NCBI GenBank assembly: GCA_003864495.1
Contig: ML133478.1
Location: 2,308,981-2,372,980 of the forward strand
Direction: 5' to 3'
Length of the DNA stretch: 64,000 bases
Origin: Nemopilema nomurai
Taxonomy: Eukaryota > Cnidaria > Scyphozoa > Rhizostomeae > Rhizostomatidae
The translations under genes were made by a program, and so were the position numbers. Position 1 is the stretch's first letter. Each line of letters starts with the position of its first letter. Shown here piece after piece: positions 49,096 through 58,219 of this stretch. Below the pieces are notes generated by a model, which was given only the letters and a program-made list of their open reading frames with translations, had not been told where the DNA came from and ran no database searches.

Positions 49096-49741
49096 CAGGG
49101 TTGCCAGATTGGCTTTTTAAAAGCCAGATTGCTCATTTTTGGCTTTTTCTAGAATGCTTTGGCTTGAAAAAATTAAGTTTGGCGTTTTGTTATATTCTGG
49201 CTTTTTTTGGCTTTTTTAAAACAAGGCTTTAAATAAAAATTTTTAGCGATAATTATATTTCTTCTCTTCTGGAAAAGAAAGTATTGCCGTTGTTTCGTGT
49301 GTACCCTGTATGTCTGGACTAGAAAGTATTGCCGGTATTTCGTGTGGTAAATAGGAGACAAACTGAATAACACTTGTCAATATAGATTACGAGTTTTTTC
49401 CTGTGCTTGATATCATTTGGTCATGAATAGCTGTAACTAGTAATTAGTGACGTGTTCTTCTTTTATAAAGTTGCATTCGAGTAGCGTGCTTCCCTTTGGT
49501 AAGATTGCGTGACTGTTTTCGATTGTCAAGAATTCACGGGTTATTCCGAAAAGGTCGTATATCTTATTATGTTAAAATGCAAAAGCAAAATAAACAGTCT
49601 GGCCAAGCCTGTTCCTGTAATTCATGGGAAATTCGGCACGGCAAAGAATAAAAATCCTTTATTAATGGTGCCTTTCTAAACCCTTCAAAACAAATCTCAG
49701 AGCACACGCACCAGTCTCTTGAAACACTGTGATAGTTAGAA

Positions 49742-51758
49742 ATGAGTTTCAGTAAGCATTCTAGAGAAACAAAATGGAAAGGGAATTATGATGATTCAAG
49801 GAAATTCAAGCCCGAGTGGCAAAGAAAAAATCCATGGGTAAAAAAAGCTGCAGATGGTTCTGAAATGGCATATTGTTCCTTTTGTCGTGTAAACATCCAG
49901 CCTCGATTATCAAATCTTAAGAATCATGAAGACACATCCAAACATATAAAGGCAGCAGGTTCGGTTTCCAGCACCAAGAAACTCTTTGCACCTCGTCCAA
50001 AAGATAGCGCTGTGAAAAAAAGCATGGAATTAAAATTCGCAGTAGCTATTGCCTGTCATACTTCAATAAGCTCAATTGATCATCTTGGGGAGTTGATAGC
50101 TAGCAATGGAGCTGGTTCAAAGTTAGAGAAAATGAAGCTACACAGATCAAAGTGTACATCTTTAATCAAAAAAGTTATTTCCCCGGCATTACACGAAGAA
50201 CTTTGTAACGATATGGAAGGTGAGAAGTATTGCGTTATGATTGACGAATCGACTGATGTTGCCTGCATTAAATGTTTGTGTATTGCAGTCCGCTATTTTA
50301 GTAAGAAAGAACAGAACATAACTACCTCTTTACTTGGCTTGATACCAGTTACCCATGCAACTGGAGAAGCTTTATTTCAAGCAACCAAAGATTGTCTTGA
50401 AGCTTCAAAGCTAAAATTAACTGACTGTGTTGGATTTGCCAGTGATGGAGCATCAGCCATGGTGGGGAGCATGACTCAGTTTGATCTCGCATGAAGATAG
50501 CTGCACCTAATTGCATCCTGATGAAGTGCATTTGTCATTCACTAGCACTTTGTATCAAGCATGCCTTTGAGCAAATGCCATCACATTTAGGGTTTATGCT
50601 TAGCGAAATCCCTAAATGGTTTTCCAAAAGTATTTTTAGACGTGAAGCATACAGCAAGTTGTTCGAAATAATTAACGAAAATTCAGAAAGTGCAAGCATG
50701 CCCCGCCCATTCCAAAAGATGTCACAAACACGTTGGTTGGTTGGAGGGAAAGTTCTGTATAACATTTTAGTCAACTGGCATGAATTGAAATCGTACTTCT
50801 CGATAGCAGAGCTTGAAGGAATGCTCAGGTTCGATTCAAAGCTCGTTTGATATCAGATATGTTGAAAGATCCGATAAATCTCCTTTACTTCCATTTTCTT
50901 TGCCCCATCGTTGGAGAGTTTGAAAAAGTAAACGCGTTCTTTCAAGCTACCAACCTTGAGCCATATGATATGATGAGTGAGCTCAAGCTATTCTACGACA
51001 GTTTCAAGTGTCGAGTGATGACATCATCTGGAACAGAATTACCAGTTAAAGATGTTCAGTTTGGAGCAAAATTTCTTTTCGAAGCCAGTTTATTGACGGA
51101 GCAACATAAAGGCGACAACAACATGCGTTTGAAAATAGCTGATATGAAAACCAGATGCCATAAAATGCTCCTTGAAGCAGCAAGCCAGCTCAGTCAGCGC
51201 ATTCCACACTCAAGTGAGATATTTCGAGGTCTTAGCTTCTTGCAACCATCATGTGTTTTAAGTCAAGTATCAAGAGTACCCATACTCAAATTACCCATGC
51301 AGCACTTGATGGCGGAAAACATGTCCGAAATAGACAACCAGTATCGCAAAATAATCCTGGTGAATTGGAAAGATGAGGCGACTTTCAGCAATGGTATTCC
51401 CCAAGGAGCAGTAGATTTCTGGTCTGCTATACTTATGTATAAGAACAATATGGGAGAGCAATCGTTCAAAGACCTTGCATCATATGCCCTGGCCTGTCTC
51501 ACCACACCAACAAGCAATGCCACAGTAGAAAGAATTTTCTCCTATGTCACAAACATCAAGACAAAGCAGCGAAACAGAATGTCAATTGAAATGCTAGAAG
51601 CAATACTGCGCATCCGCACTAATCTACATTTTGGGGACAAATGCTGCAAAGACTTTGAAGTGACTGATAAAATGGTCTCATTGTTCAAGTCAGACATTAT
51701 GTATTCAACTAATAAGGAAGATGAAGACGATTATATTACTATTTTGGACAACTTTTAA
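49742..51758 (+). pseudogene. hAT transposase, two frameshifts
   Basis: Three overlapping frames follow one another: 49742-50494, 50491-50850 and 50847-51758, together about 670 codons, a normal length for this family. Near the amino terminus is a BED/TTF-like zinc finger (YCSFCRVNIQPRLSNLKNHE followed by DTSKH; C-x2-C ... H-x5-H). The RNase H-like core starts around VMIDESTDVACIK and SDGASAMVG, continues in the second frame with CHSLALCIKHAF and QTRWLVGG, and the carboxy-terminal hAT dimerisation domain reads TPTSNATVERIFS then KTKQRNRMS. One frameshift lies near 50,470-50,495 and the other near 50,826-50,845; otherwise the frames are clean, so inactivation looks recent. Confidence 0.9.
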
Positions 51759-51883
51759 GCATTTTTCTTTATTTTGTTGCTTTTGCTTGGTATAATTGGT
51801 TAGAAAAGTGATTAGATTGGCCATAATTTAATTCCTTATTGCTTACTGCCCATAAATGAGCTGCTTCTGCGGAGGAGAACTTC

Positions 51884-52107
51884 ACATGAGTGCGAGTGAT
51901 GCACGCGAAGGATGGCGAGTCATTTTGTCGTTGACAACTTTCGTTTCAAGTATGCGGTGCGTGGCTGTGCATTACGTCATTTTTGCTGTCCATGCGAGGC
52001 TCTTGTCTTGCCGTGGCTAAAATGCCTAATTTGTTTTTGGGTAGTTTTAAGGGGCAATTCTTTTCCCACAGAAGGAGTTGAGCCCGCGTAGCGGGGTTTT
52101 TGGGGCT
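51884..52107 (+). repeat. Helitron-like 3' end inside the hAT element (arm 1 of an inverted pair)
   Basis: About 220 bases, from GAGTGCGAGTGATGCACG to GCCCGCGTAGCGGGG and TTTTTGGGGCT, repeated in inverted orientation at 54,803-55,053. It ends with a hairpin (CCCGC-GTA-GCGGG) about ten bases before the boundary, but the terminal CTAG of the other copy is lost here. Confidence 0.75.
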
Positions 52108-52186
52108 TTTTTTAACTAATCTGGCTTATTTTTTCAACAATTTGGCGCTATTCCCATCATGCAAATCTGGCAACCCTGCTCGGGAC

Positions 52187-52541
52187 AGGGCAGGGGTCAT
52201 TTCCTGCTTGCTACCCGTGTGGATTGGACGTGCTCATTATTACCGGATCTGCCTTTCATTGCGTTTTTGGGAATTTCGCCGTGGAAAGCTGCCTTAAGTA
52301 AGTACTTTTCGTTCCTCCTTTGATCTGATGATATTCCTAATGATGCTTAACTAAATTTCCGTGGTTTTTGACGATTTTTCCAATGCACCCCACGCTGGGG
52401 AAGCTTCCATCCGCCACGAAAAATTTGCTATCCACGAGCTTGCCTGCTTTCGAGGATGTTTTCTGAATGCTGAATTGATTGCTTACTTAAAATTAATGAT
52501 GCTAAATGAGATTTGATTTTCATGCCTTTTCCTCATTTTAG
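52187..52541. other. inserted block, right of the hAT element
   Basis: Continues the sequence interrupted by the hAT element. A donor-like CTTAA|GTAAGT at about 52,297 ends a GC-richer stretch and may be the end of an untranslated exon. No ORF recognised. Confidence 0.4.
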
Positions 52542-53200
52542 GTGAGAAATCGAGCCGAAACTCGCGGTGGCAGAAGATAATTCACGAGAAACTGCAGGCA
52601 CGCCCCCACCTGGCTCTCTCGCTGGCTACGAAATGCTGAAAACTTTGTCGTGCCCTCTAGAACGAATCAAAGTAAGTTTGTTTTGTTGCATTATGATCGC
52701 CGTTTTTCTGGTTTTTCTCTCGAGAAACTAGCTTTCGTGCGTGGTTTTGCACCTGGCCGTTGACCTGTTGACCTCCTTCCGCCATGCCCCGAGGGCGTTT
52801 TTCACTCTAAATGGCTCTAAATACCTAGATAGCTTGCTTTCAGGGAAATTTCTGATAACCAATCGATTAACTTTAATGATGTTACGGGAGGCTTTTTTCC
52901 TTTTTTAGAGAGAAATCGAGCCGGAACTCGCGGCAGCAGCAACGTGGGGAACGGCAGGTACGCTCTCTCGCTGACTTCAAAATGCTGAAAACTTCGTGCC
53001 CTCTAAATCGAATCAAAGTAAGTTTGTTGTGTTGCTTCAAGTTTGTCGTTTTCGTTGTTTTTCTGGTTCTTTTTTCGAAGAATTGGGTCTTTTTGCTAGA
53101 TTTTCGCACCTGGCTGTTTGTCCTGTTGACTCCTTCCGCCAGGCCTCGAGGGCGTTTTTCATTCTAAATTGCTCTAAATAGCTTTGGCAGTAAACAACAT
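52542..53200 (+). repeat. ~365-bp tandem duplication with exon-like units
   Basis: Two units (about 52,542-52,850 and 52,905-53,200) share AGAAATCGAGCC near the start, then CTCGCGG, then ATGCTGAAAACTT...AATCAAA|GTAAGT, then a similar downstream stretch ending in GAGGGCGTTTTTCA. Each unit has a pyrimidine-rich TTTTAG before it and a consensus donor after it (52,672 and 53,018). Between the two, the ATG frame differs by one 3-base deletion, so the short frame (MLKT(L)SCPL-x-RIK) is kept. This looks like a duplicated exon; whether it is transcribed is unknown. Confidence 0.5.
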
Positions 53201-53300
53201 GTTTGATGCATTCTAAAATCAGTGACTGCTGCTTTTTTTGGCCTTTTACGATTGCGTTTTTGGCAGACCTCGCTTCTAACGAGTTTTCCTTGCTTGCAGG

Positions 53301-53391
53301 GTCATGGCATGGCGTCGAATGTTATCCACTGTTGCCGTGTTGGGACGAAGAAAGGAGAGCAAGACTCCGTTTTTAATAGATGAGAAACTAC
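53301..53391 (+). other. possible downstream exon of the duplicated unit
   Basis: CTTGCTTGCAG acceptor just before GGTCATGGCATGGCG. Joined in phase 0 to either exon-like unit, the frame runs on as GHGMASNVIHCC and RVGTKKGEQDSVFNR to a TGA, a total of roughly 40 residues. No similarity recognised. Only splice signals and frame agreement support it. Confidence 0.25.
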
Positions 53392-54802
53392 CGTACGAAC
53401 TTTAAAAGCCCGACGTTTTTATGTTGTATGTATTTAATTTTCTTGGTGGATGACGATGCGTGGTTTTCGATTTGACGTTTCCTTATTCTCGCGTTGTTCC
53501 TTCAGTGTTGGTAGCATTGTTTGGATTACTGCATCTCTAGAATTAATTTGGTGCCTATTGGTGGCAATAGTCAGTTTAGGGCCGCAGCAAAGCCATTTTC
53601 TGTGTCTGCTAAGTTTCATTTAATTACTCGAAACGCATAGGACAGCGTAGCGAGCTAAATGAGCAAAAACCATTTCAATAGGACGGTTGAAAGAGTGGCA
53701 GAATTTTCGAGAAAGCCCGAGAGAAGATAAAAATAACTACAGGGCAATTTTCTGTTTGTGATGGTGAAGGGGTCGCTTTTCGGCATGGCAGAGCCCCCGA
53801 AGGCACTTGAACAAAGATCGATGGCAGTAAGGTGGTTTTTCAGTATTTGTCTGTAAAAGTAACTAGGATCGGCAGTGATTCTCCACTATATACCTTGCAA
53901 GAACTAAAGGGCAGGCTTCGCACTGTCAGATTTAACAGGTTTAGAAAATTTGCCAGTCGTGCATTGTTCAAATAGAGCCGGAGCCGGTTCAGGGGCAACA
54001 TAGGAATCAATTTAGACGCCGAAAAGGTCTAAGAACAAAGCCTTTTAAACTTGCTTCACTTCAGGTTGATCAGCTAAAACACGGAGAATCTTTTTGTGGT
54101 CAACTGTTCTTCGATGGAGAACTGACAGGGTAACCCTCAAACAATTCTAAGCTTAATCCGCCCACATTTTCTAAAACTTTGAGAAAAACATTGGCAGTGT
54201 AATCTACCCCCAATATTTTCCAAAACGACGAGTAAAACGGTCAACAAAGCAAGTTTTTCGTGGCAGCTTTTTCGAACTTGGCAAGTAGGAAGGTGTCATG
54301 TAGTGTTGTTTGTTTCTTGCGGAGGTCACTTGGCTCACTGGAACAAGGTTCCTTGAAGGGTGTTAACATTAACGAGTTGTCAATTTGATTGATTGCCGCC
54401 TCTGGACACCGTCAAACTGCAATGGGACGTGCACTCGATCTTGCATGTGCAAGTAACCGAAGTCGACTCTACATCTCAACTTGGTTCTGAAACCATTTAC
54501 TACTGCTTTTGCCGCACAAAGTTGAAAAATATAGAGCGGTGAAGCTAAAAGTGACTTGAATAACGAATCACTCCAAATGCCCCCTCCGAGCGTGCTCCCC
54601 CAAATATTTACTGACAAAAATATCCGTTTCAAATAAAAATATGTATAAGGTTATGTAAATGAAATCGATGGCTGTGCATGATTAAAATAATTTGATATTT
54701 AGGTTCACGATAGACCATGTCACTCAAATAGAATATATTCCAGTAAAACTTTGAAGAAAACTCTCACCATGGATAAACAATATATTGGTAAAACAGAAGA
54801 CT
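53392..54802. other. inserted block, no gene recognised
   Basis: Unrecognised sequence. Short ORFs on either strand lack motifs. It ends where the inverted Helitron-like segment begins. Confidence 0.5.
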
Positions 54803-55053
54803 AGCCCCCAAAACCCCGCTGCGCGGGCTAAACCCCTTCTGTGGAAAAGGAATTGCCCCTAAAAACTACCCTATAAACAAAATAGACATGTTAGCCTCGG
54901 CAAGACAAGAGCCTCCCATCGAGAGCAAAAATGACGTAAGGCACAGCTACGCAAAAATCGAAACACGGTAGGAGCGGACACTTGAAACGAAAGTTGTCAA
55001 CGAAAAAATGACTCGCCATCCTTCGCGTGCATCACTCGCACTCCTGTGACAAT
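54803..55053 (-). mobile_element. Helitron-like 3' terminus (arm 2 of an inverted pair)
   Basis: Read on the minus strand it is about 220 bases similar to 51,884-52,107 and ends with the hairpin CCCGC-GCA-GCGGG, ten bases (GTTTTGGGGG), then CTAG followed by T. A hairpin shortly before a CTRR end that abuts a T is the classic Helitron 3' structure. The 5' end on the right side is not evident. Orientation is opposite to the Helitron-like 5' end at 48,342, so they are different elements. Confidence 0.55.
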
Positions 55054-55127
55054 CGCTAGGACGGGGGAGCCTCAACCCTTCATCTTTTGCGAACCCCGAA
55101 GTCTTTGACAAAGTTTCATGACAATAT

Positions 55128-56216
55128 GAAGAAGTGGATGTGGACAGGGATGTAGTGGTGACATTTAAAAAAAGGGGGGGGGGGCGTACTGCAGTGTGTG
55201 AGGGCGAAAGGCGTGATCCCAGATGTCTTGGCCCTTTTACTTCGTTTCAGTGTCTTGTATCGAGTTAATTTTCCATAGGAACTATGATGTTCACTAACCA
55301 TAGTTATTTGAAGAAGTGGATGTGGACAGGGATGTTGTGGTGACATTTTAAAAAAAGGGGGGTGGCGTACTGCAGTGTGTGAGGGCGAAAGGCGTGATCC
55401 CAGATGTCTCGGCCCTTTTACTTCGTTTCAGTGTTTTGCATCGAGTTAATTTTCCATAGGAACTATGATGTTCAATTACCATAGTTATTTGAAGAAGTGG
55501 ATGTGGACAGGGATGTTGTGGTGACATTTTAAAAAGGGGGGGGGGGCCGTACTGCAGTGTGTGAGGGCAAAAGGCGTGATCACAGATGTCTCGGCCCTTT
55601 TACTTCGTTTCAGTGTTTTGTATCGAGTTAATTTTCCATAGGAACTATGATGTTCACTTACCATAGTTATTTGAAGAAGTGGATGTGGACAGGGATGTTG
55701 TGGTGACATTTTAAAAAAAGGGGGGGGGGCGTACTGCAGTGTGTGAGGGCGAAAGGCGTGATCCCAGATGTCTCGGCCCTTTTACTTCGTTTCAGTGTTT
55801 TGCATCGAGTTAATTTTCCATAGGAACTATGATGTTCACTTACCATAGTTATTTGAAGAAGTGGATGTGGACAGGGATGTTGTGGTGACATTTTAAAAAG
55901 GGGGGGGGGCCGTACTGCAGTGTGTGAGGGCAAAAGGCGTGATCCCAGATGTCTCGGTCCTTTTGTTTCGTTTCAGTGTTTTGTATCGAGTTAATTTTCC
56001 ATAGGAACTATGATGTTCACTTACCGTAGTTATTTGAAGAAGTGGATGTGGACAGGGATGTTGTGGTGACATTTTAAAAAAGGGGGGGGGGGGGCGTACT
56101 GCAGTGTGTGAGGGCAAAAGGCGTGATCCCAGATGTCTCGGTCCTTTTGTTTCGTTTCAGTGTTTTGTATCGAGTTAATTTTCCATAGGAACTATGATGT
56201 TCACTTACCCATCCAT
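55128..56216. repeat. six-unit 181/182-bp satellite array
   Basis: Units begin GAAGAAGTGGATGTGG at 55128, 55310, 55491, 55673, 55855 and 56036. Each contains a poly-G run of variable length followed by CGTACTGCAGTGTGTGAGGG, and ends GGAACTATGATGTTCA. Single units exist at 30,283-30,440 and 63,618-63,790 in the homologous duplicons, so the array grew from one copy here. Repeated proline-rich minus-strand ORFs are just translations of it. Confidence 0.95.
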
Positions 56217-58194
56217 AAGTAGTGGGTGTGGACACTAGAGTTGTCTAGCATCAGTTATTCAAGTATAATAGTATTAATGTAAGTATTTGGACGATGTTGT
56301 AATTACTAAAGGCCCAGGGTATTGGTTGGACCCAGTGCTCTTCCCGCCAGCAACCGCGCTGTCAACTCCTGCTATTGTTTATTTATACGAGGCACTTGCA
56401 GGTTGGATGAGTCATACAGCATATCGCTCGCAAGGCTATGGTCACTTAAATTGTAAATAGACATCTTCAGTTATAAAGAAACGTCAAGTTATGCTATCTC
56501 TGGCTCAGAATCCTGTCTTTACAACAAACGAGATACACTTTAACTGCAAGTAAAGTTTCGTATATTGTCCTGAACATCCAGAATTCTGTCTGAAACATGA
56601 GCTTTTGACCGCTTTTCAAAAATACAAGTATTCTTTGCAAATTTTCCATGTCTCGAGTTTCTTCCCGTCCCCAGGTTACACATCACGTGATGGGTCACGT
56701 GATAGGTCACCTGATGAATATCGAATGCAACCGTGCGGGAGACGAAATCCTACCCATTAACCCCACCCTCTTACATCGAAACAATACATTCCAAGACAAT
56801 AATATTAATTTAACTGACTTATGACTATAACCCAACATGTCTTGCCCCATTTACTCCAAGGCCCTAAGTCCTAAGCTAAGATTCCAGGAAGTGGGCTTGC
56901 TAGGTGCACCAGCCCTTCTACTGCCTGGATAATACCGATTCTTTATGTCGGTGTCACCACTGGGAATCATATTCCCGCCTGATGCACCTGCCCGTAAGAC
57001 GAAAAGGTCCTCGGGAATAGAATGACAGCAAGGTGGAAGAACGAGGTAGGGCAGAAGAAGAGGGTGGGAGGGTGGGAACGCGATTTGCACAACTTACGAG
57101 GCCACAACAAACGGTTGTGGCGAGTCCAAGGCCATGCGTGCCTCACTAGGAGCACGCGTGAGTAGGAACGCCTACTTAAGGGGGGTCCCGGATAAACGGC
57201 CTCGGTCTGACCGCCCGATCTATAAGTGCGAGGCTGGAATGCGAATGACGAGGGGGATTAACTCTGTTTAAACGGGGGTCTAAACAACATTTAAATGTAG
57301 GAGCTGCGAGGCTCCTTCGCAAGGTCTTCATAAAATTTGTTCGTTTATGTTTGGGTTCCTATGCTAGAATAGAAATAACATGATAAAAACTAGAGCAGAT
57401 AACAACTGGATAACGAGAGCAGATAACGATTCTTTGTCGATCTGTCGAATTTATTCTCAATTAGATGGACCCAACTCGCGAAGATTATAGAAAATGTTGA
57501 AAATATTTGTGCCCGGCCTACGACATTTTGCCCGACAGACATTCGCACAGAATTTCAAAAACCCCTTTTCAAGATGCAGCGGCTACCTCAGACTAAACCA
57601 AACACATATTTTCATCTCAAATGACGAATAACCTACCCGGGGATGGTTTTCACTGAAATTTAGACCAAAATTTCGGAGAGAAGAGTAATTTATCCACTGC
57701 ATCAGTCTCCGAGGAAACCCCGCAAAAGGGTAGAAAGTACAATTTTTTGTCCCTTAATAGCTCCTGCAAAATGGGTCGAAATCGGACGAAACTTAGCAAG
57801 ACTACTAAACTCGATGTGTTTAAGATATATTTTTAGGTTTCGTTGATTCATTTCCATAAACGGCGAATGTCTATCAATTTTTTTGCAGCCTGGAAACTTT
57901 TCCGATTTGTTGCAAATGGAATTAAACCTTTATCAGCAGTTGTTTTCTTAGCCTTCTTCGGGATACGACCATCCCCTGGATTAAAAATAGATACATAGAT
58001 AAACCCCTTTGTTTATTTGAGCCACGCCCATGGAACCACGCCTTTTTTCAATTTTGAATAAGTATGGGCATGACCAATGGTTTCTTCCCAGCTTCGCCAC
58101 TGCTGCTAAGGGTTCCACTCCTTAAAATGAAGTTATCTATTTAATTATCAGGTATCAAGGGCCTCTTTTTCATCATCTTTTTCCTGTCCTCTAG
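56217..58194. repeat. 5' flanking duplicon of copy 4
   Basis: Near-identical to 30,440-31,880 upstream of copy 2, interrupted by the insertion at 56,761-57,290. It ends with the same polypyrimidine tract and CTCTAG acceptor before the start codon. Confidence 0.88.
56761..57290. mobile_element. 530-bp insertion with TTAA target duplication
   Basis: Comparison with the empty site at about 30,970 (CCCATTAAATGTAGG) shows a clean 530-base insertion between TTAA (56757-56760) and TTAA (57291-57294). The insert begins CCCCACCCTCTTAC and ends GGGGGTCTAAACAACAT. TTAA duplication is the hallmark of piggyBac-type elements, but the ends are not obvious inverted repeats and there is no transposase, so it is a non-autonomous element of uncertain class. 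It is GC-richer than its surroundings. Confidence 0.75.
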
Positions 58195-58219
58195 ATACTT
58201 GCATAAAGAGACGCCAAAT

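Larger units (their letters stand above)
49096..52178 (+). mobile_element. hAT family DNA transposon, 3,083 bp
   Basis: The terminal inverted repeats are CAGGGTTGCCAGATT at 49096-49110 and its complement at 52164-52178. CAGGG starts and 8-bp duplications are typical of hAT. The left subterminal region has many TTTGGCTTTT words, as often seen for transposase binding sites. It carries a frameshifted transposase (49742-51758). Between the transposase stop and the right terminus lies a ~220-bp segment also found inverted at 54,803-55,053. The element sits inside the larger block between P450 copies 3 and 4. Confidence 0.9.

Noticed and set aside
55116..56117. Several similar proline/histidine-rich minus-strand ORFs that look like a small gene family
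   Set aside because: They are translations of the 182-bp satellite, with frame openness set by the repeat rather than by selection.
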